From Bacteroidota bacterium (lineage in GTDB: Bacteria; Bacteroidota; Bacteroidia; Chitinophagales; Chitinophagaceae), in assembly GCA_013285915.1 (NCBI GenBank), contig JABDGS010000004.1, positions 1-64,000 on the forward strand: a stretch of DNA of 64,000 nt, written 5' to 3'. Each line of letters opens with the position of its first letter. Positions within the stretch are counted from its first letter, which is position 1. The notes under the pieces were generated by a model. That model worked only from the letters and a program-made list of their open reading frames with translations. It was not told where the DNA came from and searched no databases. Below, piece by piece: positions 19,495 to 28,956 of this stretch. The position numbers and the translations under genes were made by a program.

Positions 19495-21402
19495 ATGAAA
19501 TATACCGTATTAATATTTTTATTATTAGCGAACACATCGCTTTTTGCACAGGCGGACCCGCCGCCTGTTAACAAGAAGGCGCAGGAAGCGTACGACAAGG
19601 CTATGCTGCAATTGCGCGATGGATTGGTTAAAGATGCCATACCCTTGTTAGGTAAAGCCATTGAATACGACCCAAATTTTGTTGATGCCTACCTTAGCAT
19701 GGCGGGGGTTTATGGAGAATTAAAGAATTACCAGAAATGCATTGATTATTATGAACTTGCCCGCAAAAAAGATTCGGCTTACGTTAAATATTATGATGTA
19801 CCCTACAGCATGAACCTTGAAGCACTTGGCCGGTTTGACGATGCGCTTGCTGTTATAAACGAATACCTGTCTATTCCCAATCTTAATGAAACCAACAGGC
19901 GCAGTGGTTTGTACCGCAAACAATGTTATGAATTTGCAGTTGATTATGCGAAAAAACACCCCAATGCAGCCACTACGTTTACGCCGGTAAACATGGGTGA
20001 CAGTATAAACAGCAAAGGAAGCGAATATTACCCAACCTTTACTATTGACGACAGCACTTTTGTATTTACACGCCGTGGCGATGGAGCACGGGAGGATTTT
20101 ATGGAGAGTAAATTACAGCCCGGCGGTGGTTATAGTAAAGCAAAACTTATTGATGGCTATATAAATGTTGAACCGCTGAAAGGTGCTATAAATATTTCGC
20201 AGGATGGGGAATGGCTGATCTTTGCGGGTGATTTTCCAGGGAAGGGCGATGGTGACTATGACCTGTTTATAAGTTATAATACGCCGGATGGCTGGAGCGA
20301 GCCTGCAAATATGGGTTACAGCATTAATACAGAGTACTGGGAAAGTGCACCCAGCCTTAGCCCCGATAAAAACACACTGTATTTTAGCAGCAACAGGCCC
20401 GGCGGCTATGGTGGCAAAGACCTTTACGTAAGTCACCGCAAGCCTAACGGTACCTGGACACCGGCTGAAAATATGGGCCCAACCATTAACACAAAAGGCA
20501 ATGACGAAGCGCCTTTTATACATGCTGATGGGCAAACATTGTACTATACGTCTGATGGGTTGCCCGGTTATGGGGGCAGCGATATTTATGTTACCAGGAA
20601 AACAGGGGATACCTGGAGCACACCGGAAAACCTTGGTTACCCGATTAACACAATTGAGAACGAAGGCAGCCTGTTTGTTTCGTCTGATGGGGTTACCGCG
20701 TATTACTCAAGTGACAGGGCCGATACAAGAGGAAAGCTTGACCTGTATAAATTTCAATTGCAGCCCGAAACAAGGCCTGCACGCACATTATATGTGCAGG
20801 GTTATGTAACAGATGCCGCAACAGGAAAATACATACCATGCGCTGTTGAACTTACGGAAGACTCTACCCAAAAAGCAGTTACCAAATTACAGACTGATGA
20901 AACCGGCTTTTATTTTATGACGTTACCTGTTGGCAAAGACTATACTTTTACCGTAAACCGCAAAGGCTATTTATTTTACAGCGATGTATTTAAGCTGCGG
21001 GAAAAGGCCGCTGACAGTACTTATGTAAAAAATATAAAGTTGCAGCCAATTGCCGTTAACACTACCGTGGCGTTAAAGAATATTCAGTTTGATTTGAAGT
21101 CGTTCGAATTAAAACCTGTAAGCCTTACTGAGCTTGATAAACTGCTACAATTATTGACAGATAACCCAACGGTGCATGTTGAGATAAGCGGGCACACAGA
21201 TAATATTGGGTCTGATGCCGATAATATGAAGCTTTCAGCAAACAGGGCTAAAGCTGTGGCAGATTATCTTATCAGTAAGGGTATTGGCGCAGACCGCTTA
21301 ACATGGAAAGGTTATGGCGCATCCAAACCTATTGCCGACAACGCTACTGAAGAAGGCCGCGCTAAGAACAGGAGAACCGAATTTACTGTAACAGGAATGT
21401 GA
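19495..21402 (+). CDS. OmpA-family protein with TPR, PD40 propeller and peptidoglycan-binding domains
   Basis: C-terminal VHVEISGHTDNIGSDADNMKLSANRAKAVADYLISKGI; WD40-like YFSSNRPGGYGGKDLYVSHR repeats; ATG at 19495 gives a signal peptide MKYTVLIFLLLANTSLFAQ. Confidence 0.92.
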   Translation: MKYTVLIFLLLANTSLFAQADPPPVNKKAQEAYDKAMLQLRDGLVKDAIPLLGKAIEYDPNFVDAYLSMAGVYGELKNYQKCIDYYELARKKDSAYVKYYDVPYSMNLEALGRFDDALAVINEYLSIPNLNETNRRSGLYRKQCYEFAVDYAKKHPNAATTFTPVNMGDSINSKGSEYYPTFTIDDSTFVFTRRGDGAREDFMESKLQPGGGYSKAKLIDGYINVEPLKGAINISQDGEWLIFAGDFPGKGDGDYDLFISYNTPDGWSEPANMGYSINTEYWESAPSLSPDKNTLYFSSNRPGGYGGKDLYVSHRKPNGTWTPAENMGPTINTKGNDEAPFIHADGQTLYYTSDGLPGYGGSDIYVTRKTGDTWSTPENLGYPINTIENEGSLFVSSDGVTAYYSSDRADTRGKLDLYKFQLQPETRPARTLYVQGYVTDAATGKYIPCAVELTEDSTQKAVTKLQTDETGFYFMTLPVGKDYTFTVNRKGYLFYSDVFKLREKAADSTYVKNIKLQPIAVNTTVALKNIQFDLKSFELKPVSLTELDKLLQLLTDNPTVHVEISGHTDNIGSDADNMKLSANRAKAVADYLISKGIGADRLTWKGYGASKPIADNATEEGRAKNRRTEFTVTGM

Positions 21403-21412
21403 TACGATTTTG

Positions 21413-21547
21413 GATTAGGCGATTGCGGATTGCAGATTTGTTTGACGTGAGATAAATTGCATATCATTTCATCAATATTCACACAGATCTGCGAAATGGG
21501 CTTTTATATTCTCCATAATCCAATCTGCAATCCGCAATCGGGTAATC
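21413..21547. repeat. inverted pair of GATTGCG heptamer repeats between convergent genes
   Basis: GATTAGGCGATTGCGGATTGCAGATT (21413-21438) and AATCTGCAATCCGCAATCGGGTAATC (21522-21547); 24/26 complementary. Confidence 0.85.
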
Positions 21548-21567
21548 TGCAATAGCTTAATCTGCAA

Positions 21568-22401
21568 TCAATCGTGTACTACCATCAGCGGTACATGGCT
21601 GTGGAAGGCCAATTGTTTGGTGTGGCTGCGCTTAAACAGGCCTTCAAAAAAACCGTGCTTTTTAGGGATGGTTATAATAAGGTCAATGTTATTGTCAACT
21701 GCAAAACTGTTGATTGCTTCCACAAAGTCTGTGCTGTCAACAAAATGGTACTGCGGCTCGTAACCATAAAACAATGTATCAAGCATCAGGCTTTCAAATG
21801 GCGTATCGGGTGAAAAGTTCTTATTGCCATGGTCAATATTCAATACAAACAGTTTTGCTCTTGTTTCGTCAAGAATATGTTTAATGGCGCCTACAGGGGT
21901 TGTTTCAACAACCTGTTTAAAATCACAAGCCAGCATTACATTTTTAATACTTGAGAAAGCAGTACCAGGCGGTACTACAATTACCGGGATAGTTGAATGT
22001 TTGGCAACATTAACAGCGTTACTGCCGATTAAGACCTCATCAAGTTTACCACCACCTGTAACCCCCATTACGATAAGATCAATTTGCTTTGATTCCGCGA
22101 TATCCCTCCATCCATCGGCCAGGGTTATGTATTCCCCAACGGTCTCAAGCGTAACGCCTTCCGCAGCATGTGTTTGCAGTACTGTTTTAAAATGTTCAAG
22201 CCCTGTGTTGCTAATCTCTCTTATATCGTCAAAATTTATAAGCTCTACCGGCGTCATTGACGCATCTGTGGCAACAGGCTGCTGGTAAGCATTGTAAAGC
22301 ACTATTTTTTCGGCATGTAATTGCTGGGCAAGTTGCAAAGCATAAATCCCTGCCCTTTTCGCTGCTTCCGAAAAATCAGTTGGTACAAGTATGTTTTTCA
22401 T
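21568..22401 (-). CDS. universal stress protein (tandem UspA domains)
   Basis: MKNILVPTDFSEAAKRAGIYALQLAQ; DLIVMGVTGGGKLDEVLIGSNAVNVAKHSTIPVIVVP. Confidence 0.93.
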   Translation of the reverse strand: MKNILVPTDFSEAAKRAGIYALQLAQQLHAEKIVLYNAYQQPVATDASMTPVELINFDDIREISNTGLEHFKTVLQTHAAEGVTLETVGEYITLADGWRDIAESKQIDLIVMGVTGGGKLDEVLIGSNAVNVAKHSTIPVIVVPPGTAFSSIKNVMLACDFKQVVETTPVGAIKHILDETRAKLFVLNIDHGNKNFSPDTPFESLMLDTLFYGYEPQYHFVDSTDFVEAINSFAVDNNIDLIITIPKKHGFFEGLFKRSHTKQLAFHSHVPLMVVHD

Positions 22402-22531
22402 GTAGTGTATCTATTGAAGTGTAAAGTTCAAAAAGAATTAATATACTTATTACGAGTTATACCATACCGGTATAAAAATATTCACTCCTTGAAATCATTT
22501 TGCTGTGTAAACTTGTTTTGCGACAACGTAA

Positions 22532-22684
22532 TCAGTTTCCAGCTTTTAATTTCTGTTGCCGCAAATATTCTTGTATTTGAGCCAGTGTCATCTCCGAAAT
22601 ATCTTTTGAAATTCTTTCTTTAATGGCTCTAAAAGTCTCAACTGTATCAAATTCTTTCTCATTCACTTCCTTCTTCGTTTTCAT
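22532..22684 (-). CDS. putative 50-aa antitoxin partner of the adjacent PIN protein
   Basis: ORF missing from the track: MKTKKEVNEKEFDTVETFRAIKERISKDISEMTLAQIQEYLRQQKLKAGN; overlaps the PIN gene 3' end by 26 bp. Confidence 0.65.
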   Translation of the reverse strand: MKTKKEVNEKEFDTVETFRAIKERISKDISEMTLAQIQEYLRQQKLKAGN

Positions 22685-23135
22685 AATTGATAACATCTTT
22701 AGGTGAACGTATTTCTAATGTGGCATAACCATGCTTCAAATTTACCGAATTATACCCTCGTATCCTGTAAATATTAACAATGTGCTTAAAATTCCAACTC
22801 ACCAGAATATCTGCTTTGTTAATTGTAGCTAATGCAATATGCACACAATCGTCAAAACTGCTTTTGCCTACAACATTTTCAGCAATATACTCTCTCGCCA
22901 AATTAAGGGATTCATTTGTAATCTGAACAAATTCCATATTTTCATTTGGCAGCGTATTAATAAAATTTCTAACTTGTTCTGGTGCGTTATCAAGCTCACC
23001 AATTGTCAGATCTGAATACATGCAGATAATTTCGCCAAGTTTTACCTTTTCAAATAATTGGAGTGTCAGTTCATCAAATTCGATGTCATAAACACCACCG
23101 AAAACAGAAGTGTCAAAATAGAAACGCTGTTTCAT
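22659..23135 (-). CDS. PIN-domain protein, probable type II toxin nuclease
   Basis: RFYFDTSVFGGVYD, acidic SSFDDCVHIALATINKADILVSWNFKHIVN. Confidence 0.85.
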   Translation of the reverse strand: MKQRFYFDTSVFGGVYDIEFDELTLQLFEKVKLGEIICMYSDLTIGELDNAPEQVRNFINTLPNENMEFVQITNESLNLAREYIAENVVGKSSFDDCVHIALATINKADILVSWNFKHIVNIYRIRGYNSVNLKHGYATLEIRSPKDVINYENEEGSE

Positions 23136-23169
23136 ATTATGAAATTATTAAACTTGACATAGAGACAGG

Positions 23170-23550
23170 TTATCTTTTTTCGTATTCATACATTTTTGCT
23201 TCTTTAAGAAAAGTAAAATGGTTCCAATGAGCCCAAATGCTTACTGCAAAAGCAATACTTGAAAAAACCCGGGCAGTCGTATCTGTTTTTTTGTCCAATG
23301 ATTGCCCGGCCCAAAATCCACCAACAGCCCATCCCAAAGAAAACAAAATTGAAAAAATATATCTGAAAAATCTATTAGCAAAAAATAGCACTGCAAATAA
23401 AAATACTGCTGCAATACCAATTATTATACCTATTGCAGGATGAAGTTTAAAATATATTACCACAAGAATTGCAGTGGTGGCAGCAGCAATCAAAAATTCT
23501 GTGTATAAAATTGTATTTTTTCGCCTACGAATTATATATTTTCGAGTCAT
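23170..23550 (-). CDS. hypothetical multi-pass membrane protein
   Basis: hydrophobic ORF; start uncertain (track start 23610, internal ATG at 23550). Confidence 0.55.
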   Translation of the reverse strand: MTRKYIIRRRKNTILYTEFLIAAATTAILVVIYFKLHPAIGIIIGIAAVFLFAVLFFANRFFRYIFSILFSLGWAVGGFWAGQSLDKKTDTTARVFSSIAFAVSIWAHWNHFTFLKEAKMYEYEKR

Positions 23551-23721
23551 TAGCTTTTTATTTATGATTTTATAAATCATGCTTGCACTATAAATTTGCC
23601 CTTTTATCAAGAAACAACTATTACATTTATAATTTAAGCTCGCAACATAATTCTATTCGACTATCCGCATATAGCAACCTATTTCACCTTTGTATTCTCT
23701 GTGTGGATTTTTTCTTTGAGA

Positions 23722-23757
23722 CCTTTGTGGTTAAGGCTTTCGTTTTAGCCACAAAGG
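23722..23757. repeat. hairpin-forming intergenic sequence
   Basis: CCTTTGTGGTTAA ... TTAGCCACAAAGG, near-perfect inverted repeat between minus-strand genes. Confidence 0.5.
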
Positions 23758-23823
23758 ATTAACATAAAGGGCACAACACTGGCTTACATTGCTATCTGCA
23801 AATAGTCAATTACTTCTAACTTA

Positions 23824-25002
23824 TCAGGCTATATTCTCAATAATGCCTGCGATGCCCTGCCCACCACCAACACAAGCAGTAACCATACCATATTTTTTAC
23901 CAAGCCGCTCCATATCGGTTAGCAGTTGCACTGTTAATTTACAGCCGGTACAGCCCAACGGGTGACCCAATGCAATAGCCCCTCCGTTTATATTTACAAT
24001 ATCGGGATTAAGGCCAAGTTCATGTATTACAGCGAGCGCCTGCGATGCAAATGCTTCGTTCAGTTCGATCAAATCAATATCAGCAAGGCTCATATTTGCC
24101 TGCTTTAGTACTTTTGGTACCGCTGCCACCGGCCCAATGCCCATAATACGCGGGTGCACACCTGCGCTGGCGCAATTTACCAGCCTGCCAATGGGTTTTA
24201 AACCAAGTTCGTTCACCATCCTTTCACTCATCACAATTACAAATGCGGCACCATCGCTTGTTTGCGATGAGTTACCTGCCGTAACACAACCACCCTGCGC
24301 AAAAGCTGGCTTAAGCTTTGCCAATGCTTCCAGTGTGGTATCTGCACGTACACCCTCATCAGTATCAACCGTATAATTTCTTGTTTTACGTTTACCTTTT
24401 TCATCTACATATACCTGCTCAACATTTATTGGTAAAATGCCGGGTTTAAAATGCCCGTTCTGTATGGCATGCATAGCTTTTGTGTGGCTTTGCAGGGCAA
24501 ACAGGTCCTGGTCTTCACGGCTAACCTTAAATTCTTTGGCAACGGCTTCTGCAGTCAAACCCATGCTTAAATAGTAATCAGGCTCGTCTTTCGCTATGCT
24601 GTAAGCCGGCACAGTTTTCCACCCTGCGGTGGGTACAAGGCTCATGCTTTCGGTGCCGCCTGCTATAATACATTCGGCCATGCCCGAGCGAATTTTTGCA
24701 GTAGCCATAGCAATGCTTTCCAGCCCGCTGGCGCAGTAACGGTTAATTGTAATACCCGCCACCTCAATACCTAAAGCGCGCGCAGATATTATCCGCCCAA
24801 ATTGCAGGCCCTGCTCCGCTTCAGGCACAGCATTACCCACAATAACATCATCAACCCGTTTTACATCAAGCTGGGGAACAGATGCAGTTAACCCTTTAAT
24901 TACTTCAACCGCAAGGTCGTCAGGACGGTAAAACCTAAAAAAGCCGCGTTTGCTTTTGCCCACCGCTGTGCGGTAACCGGCCACTATATAAGCTTCCTGC
25001 AT
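23824..25002 (-). CDS. acetyl-CoA acyltransferase (thiolase)
   Basis: active-site sequence TINRYCASGLESIAMA; NINGGAIALGHPLGCTGCKL; VTACVGGGQGIAGIIE. Confidence 0.95.
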   Translation of the reverse strand: MQEAYIVAGYRTAVGKSKRGFFRFYRPDDLAVEVIKGLTASVPQLDVKRVDDVIVGNAVPEAEQGLQFGRIISARALGIEVAGITINRYCASGLESIAMATAKIRSGMAECIIAGGTESMSLVPTAGWKTVPAYSIAKDEPDYYLSMGLTAEAVAKEFKVSREDQDLFALQSHTKAMHAIQNGHFKPGILPINVEQVYVDEKGKRKTRNYTVDTDEGVRADTTLEALAKLKPAFAQGGCVTAGNSSQTSDGAAFVIVMSERMVNELGLKPIGRLVNCASAGVHPRIMGIGPVAAVPKVLKQANMSLADIDLIELNEAFASQALAVIHELGLNPDIVNINGGAIALGHPLGCTGCKLTVQLLTDMERLGKKYGMVTACVGGGQGIAGIIENIA

Positions 25003-25115
25003 AGCAATCTTATTTAATTACTTTCAAAATTAGTAAAAAGTTGTTTATGCAACTAATGTGAGTGCGCCACGAATTATTTAAAGATATTCAGTAAATTTGG
25101 AAAGAAAACGTTGCT

Positions 25116-25307
25116 ATGTTAACTTTAAGTGAAACAAAAAATATTATCTCTCAACTAAATCCAGAGGAAAAAAGGCAGCTGTTTCAATGGCTTCAGCAGG
25201 AGCAGGAAGAACAGGAGCTTTCCACTTTTTCCTTTGTAACATCGCATTCTGTTCTTGAAGAAGAATGGCTAACGCCCGAAGAAGACAAAGCATGGGAAAA
25301 TTTGTAG
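25116..25307 (+). CDS. small antitoxin-like protein upstream of PemK/MazF-family toxin
   Basis: 63 aa MLTLSETKNIISQLNPEEKRQLFQWLQQEQEE...; 3' end overlaps the toxin ORF. Confidence 0.7.
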   Translation: MLTLSETKNIISQLNPEEKRQLFQWLQQEQEEQELSTFSFVTSHSVLEEEWLTPEEDKAWENL

Positions 25308-25624
25308 CCGGAGATATAATTGTAGTCCCTTTTCCCTTTACTGATCTGACACAGTTTAAAAAGAGGCCCGCCTTGATTATTAAAGAAACTGGCAACGGAG
25401 ATTATATGTGCATGATGATAACATCTAAAGCATATTCGCCGGCATATAGTATTGAAATATTATCTTCTGATTATGTTGTATCAACTTTGCCTGTAAAAAG
25501 CTTTATACGCTACAACAGGATTTTTGAGGCCAACGAGCAGATAATCCTTAAAAAAGCAACGTCGCTTACGCAAGCTGCCACAAACACCGCCATCAAAAAA
25601 TTAATTGCTTTTTTGCAACCATAA
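25292..25624 (+). CDS. PemK/MazF-like toxin
   Basis: FVAGDIIVVPFPFTDLTQFKKRPALIIKE is the typical PemK N-terminus; ATG at 25292 preferred over track start 25265. Confidence 0.85.
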   Translation: MGKFVAGDIIVVPFPFTDLTQFKKRPALIIKETGNGDYMCMMITSKAYSPAYSIEILSSDYVVSTLPVKSFIRYNRIFEANEQIILKKATSLTQAATNTAIKKLIAFLQP

Positions 25625-25680
25625 CCACCAGCCTGAAACATCAGTTTCTTCAATCCCTTATTTCGTGTTTTCTTTGCAGT

Positions 25681-26760
25681 ATGTTTTACCCGCTTATACG
25701 CAATACACTGTTTGCCTTTGACCCTGAAGATGTGCATTATTTTGTGATGAACAATCTTAGAAGAAGCTGTGCTGTACCGGCTGTAAAAAGTATACTTCGG
25801 TCATCATTTCAATACGATCATCCATCGTTGCAGAAAAATGTTTTTGGGCTGCAATTTAAAAACCCGGTAGGACTGGGCGCAGGGTTTGATAAAAACGCGT
25901 TGTTTTTAAATGAGCTTGAAATGCTGGGTTTTGGCTTTGTGGAAATTGGCACTGTTACTCCAAAACCACAACCGGGAAACGAAAAGCCCCGTTTATTCAG
26001 GTTGAAAGAAGACAAGGCATTGATAAACCGCATGGGATTTAATAATGATGGGGTTGAGGCGGTTGCAGCAAGGCTGAAAAATCGTCAATCGTCAATCATC
26101 TCCAAAGGAGTCCATTGGGACAATCGACAATCGCCAATGATCATTGGCGGCAACATTGGTAAAAACAAGGTTACACCTAATGAGGATGCATGGAAGGATT
26201 ATGAGATATGCTTTAACGGCCTGTTTGATTGTGTGGACTATTTTGTAGTGAATGTTAGCAGCCCAAATACACCAGGATTGAGGGAACTGCAGGAGAAAGA
26301 TTCGCTTCGTAAAATTTTATCTCAGCTGCAAAATATTAATTACGGCAAGGCAGCCAAAAAGCCTTTGTTGCTTAAAATTGCACCAGACCTTACCAGTGAA
26401 CAATTAACCGATATTGTGGACCTTGCGTTTGAAGTAAAGCTTGATGGGCTGGTGGCAACGAATACGACGATTGACAGAAGAAATTTGAGTGAAAAGTCGA
26501 AAGTAAAGAGTGAGTTGATTGGTGCTGGAGGTTTAAGTGGTTTGCCTTTGCGTGAACGGGCAACACAGGTAGCGCAATATCTTGCAACACAGTTGCAGGG
26601 TAAAATACCACTTATTGCGAGCGGTGGTATTTTTACGGGGGATGATGCCAAAGAAAAATTAAACGCAGGGGCTGCATTGGTGCAGGTGTGGACAGGCTTT
26701 ATTTATGAAGGGCCGGGTATTGCAAAAAATATCTGCAAACACCTGGCAACAAAAAACTGA
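25681..26760 (+). CDS. pyrD: dihydroorotate dehydrogenase (quinone), class 2
   Basis: NPVGLGAGFDKNA, FVEIGTVTPKPQPGNEKPRLFRL, NRMGFNNDG, VNVSSPNTPGLRELQ, GLVATNTT, ASGGIFTGDDA. Confidence 0.97.
   Translation: MFYPLIRNTLFAFDPEDVHYFVMNNLRRSCAVPAVKSILRSSFQYDHPSLQKNVFGLQFKNPVGLGAGFDKNALFLNELEMLGFGFVEIGTVTPKPQPGNEKPRLFRLKEDKALINRMGFNNDGVEAVAARLKNRQSSIISKGVHWDNRQSPMIIGGNIGKNKVTPNEDAWKDYEICFNGLFDCVDYFVVNVSSPNTPGLRELQEKDSLRKILSQLQNINYGKAAKKPLLLKIAPDLTSEQLTDIVDLAFEVKLDGLVATNTTIDRRNLSEKSKVKSELIGAGGLSGLPLRERATQVAQYLATQLQGKIPLIASGGIFTGDDAKEKLNAGAALVQVWTGFIYEGPGIAKNICKHLATKN
26081..26148. repeat. core-bearing heptamer repeat inside pyrD
   Basis: AATCGTC AATCGTC AATCATC / CTCCAAAGGAGTCCATTGGGA / CAATCGA CAATCGC CAATGAT CATTGGC, in frame as NRQSSIISKGVHWDNRQSPMI. 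Confidence 0.75.
26489..26516. repeat. second heptamer-periodic stretch inside pyrD
   Basis: GTGAAAA GTCGAAA GTAAAGA GTGAGTT. Confidence 0.5.
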
Positions 26761-26780
26761 CACTTAATTAAAATATTTGC

Positions 26781-27560
26781 ATGGCACCACTGTTTTCATT
26801 CGATTCGCTGGTAAGCTTATTTACATTAACCATTCTTGAAATTGTTTTGGGAATTGATAATGTAATTTTTGTCTCCATTATCATGAATAAGATGCCCGAG
26901 GCCACCCAAAGGCTTAGTGCAAGAAGAATATGGATGTTTGCCGGCATTTGTATACGTGTTGGGTTATTGCTTTTATTAACCACGCTTGTAACCCATGGGG
27001 ATAAAGAGCTATTTGGTTTTGATTTTAATGCAAAGCACATAGGGTTTACGCTGCGTAATGTTATAATGTTTGGCGGTGGCCTGTTCCTGCTGTATAAAAC
27101 GGTTTCGGAAATACATGAGAAATTTGATCTTGAGAATGAGGCAGGCGGCGTTAAACCAAAAACCTCGTCTTTTGCAGCGTTGGTCGTACAGATAATATTG
27201 GTTGATACGGTTTTTTCTTTTGATAGTATCATCACCGCAGTGGGCCTTGCCAATCACGTTGAGGTAATGATGGTTGCTGTAGTGATAGCTATGATATTGA
27301 TGTTTTTCTTTTCCGAGAAAATATCTTCGTTCATTCATAAATACCCTTCACTAAAAATGCTGGCCCTGTCGTTTTTATTAATGGTTGGCTTTAGCTTGTT
27401 TTTTGAAGGGCTTGAACCTATACATGGCAGCCATATTGAGAAGGGCTACATCTACTTTGCCATGGCATTTTCCTTTGCGGTTGAATTATTAAACATACGC
27501 CTGCGTAAAAAAACCAAAGAGGCAAAGGCCAAGCAGGATATAGCGGGCAAAGGTGTATAA
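26781..27560 (+). CDS. TerC-family integral membrane protein
   Basis: LTILEIVLGIDNVIFVSI; LVVQIILVDTVFSFDSIITAVGL. Confidence 0.95.
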   Translation: MAPLFSFDSLVSLFTLTILEIVLGIDNVIFVSIIMNKMPEATQRLSARRIWMFAGICIRVGLLLLLTTLVTHGDKELFGFDFNAKHIGFTLRNVIMFGGGLFLLYKTVSEIHEKFDLENEAGGVKPKTSSFAALVVQIILVDTVFSFDSIITAVGLANHVEVMMVAVVIAMILMFFFSEKISSFIHKYPSLKMLALSFLLMVGFSLFFEGLEPIHGSHIEKGYIYFAMAFSFAVELLNIRLRKKTKEAKAKQDIAGKGV

Positions 27561-27564
27561 TTGC

Positions 27565-28731
27565 TTAAGTAAGCTTTATATGTATGCACGTACCCTTACC
27601 TACTTCGCTGTCAATAAACATTTCGCTTTTTATTTTACGCAAAAAGTCTTTTATAAGCATAAGGCCAAGGCCGGTGCCGCCTTCATTATGCGTTCCTGCG
27701 GTTGAAGTCACCTGTCCCTGTGTGCGTAATGTTTCAATCTGGGCTTTTGTCATACCGGTGCCTGTGTCGCACACACTAATGGTTTGGCGGTTGTTTTTTA
27801 TAGTTATAGTGCCATCGTCGGTAAACTTGTTGGCATTGGTTATCAGGTTGCGCAAAATAAAACTCAGGCTGTTCTCATCAATTTTGGTGAAGATATTTTC
27901 GCTGGTTTCATTCTTTATCGTATTCTTCTTATCCTCAATATTTAAGGTTAGCCCTTTAATGCAACCATCTGTGATGGCATGCAGTGGTAAAGGCCTTATT
28001 TCGCCGGTGTGGCCGGTAAGGTTTAACCTGCCCCATTCTGCCAGGTTGCTAACCATGCTTATGGTATTATCAACCTGTTCACTGGCCATTTTTAAAAATT
28101 TCTCTTCATCATCACCTTTTATAAAACCCATTTCCTTCATCTGAAGGATGTTTTTTACTGATGCAAGCGGGTTGCGCACATCATGCCCTATAATGGAGAT
28201 GATCTTGTTCTTTACATTGGTAAGCTCATTCAGTTCCCGCACTTTTACCCGCAATTCTATGATACGCATCACCTGCCGGGCCAATGTTTCAAGGCTTTCA
28301 AGTTGGCCTTCATCAAGGTGGCGGGGTACTGTATCAATAACGCATAAGGTGCCTATTTTATAACCGCGTTGCGTTACCAGTGGCATGCCTGCGTAGAAAC
28401 GTATATTGGGGGTTTCAGTTACCAGCGGGTTATCAAAAAAACGCTCATCGTCAAGCGCGTTTGGTATTTCCATAATAGTATCACCCATTATTGCATGCCC
28501 GCAAAATGACACACTGCGCGGCGTTTCAGCTCCAAGGTTACCTGTTTTTGCTTTAAACCACTGCCGCTGCGAATCAAGCAGTGTTACAACAGACATAGGG
28601 GCGTTGCATATTTTAGATGCAATACGCACTATTTCATCAAATTCTTCTTCATAAGGGGTGTCTAATAACTCAAGATTGTACAATTCCTGCAGTCTTATTT
28701 CTTCATTTGCAGGTAAAGGCGCTGCTACCAT
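27565..28731 (-). CDS. GAF-domain sensor histidine kinase
   Basis: GAF sequence (APMSVVTLLDSQRQWFKAKTGL-like), HisKA IISIIGHDVRNPLASVKNIL, HATPase NANKFTDDGTITI, GGTGLGLMLIKDFL. Confidence 0.93.
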   Translation of the reverse strand: MVAAPLPANEEIRLQELYNLELLDTPYEEEFDEIVRIASKICNAPMSVVTLLDSQRQWFKAKTGNLGAETPRSVSFCGHAIMGDTIMEIPNALDDERFFDNPLVTETPNIRFYAGMPLVTQRGYKIGTLCVIDTVPRHLDEGQLESLETLARQVMRIIELRVKVRELNELTNVKNKIISIIGHDVRNPLASVKNILQMKEMGFIKGDDEEKFLKMASEQVDNTISMVSNLAEWGRLNLTGHTGEIRPLPLHAITDGCIKGLTLNIEDKKNTIKNETSENIFTKIDENSLSFILRNLITNANKFTDDGTITIKNNRQTISVCDTGTGMTKAQIETLRTQGQVTSTAGTHNEGGTGLGLMLIKDFLRKIKSEMFIDSEVGKGTCIHIKLT

Positions 28732-28956
28732 AAGCTAAAGTATTTCTCCGTTTTTAATTTGCTGACACATTTCTTCAACAGGGTACAAAGATAGTTAATA
28801 GTCAATGTGTTATATAGCGCTGGCTATTATTGAAGCACTTTTAAAAACCGTGCCTTAATTTAATAACAAATTATAGCGAAGGGGCTATATCCGGGAGTTT
28901 TAAGATAGATGGATTACAAATATATATAAAAATGGTTGTTGATATTTAGCACAACT

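Noticed and set aside
25265-25291. Upstream start of the PemK-like toxin
   Set aside because: Would add MANARRRQS from the antitoxin reading region; the conserved toxin N-terminus begins at MGKFVAGDI (25292).
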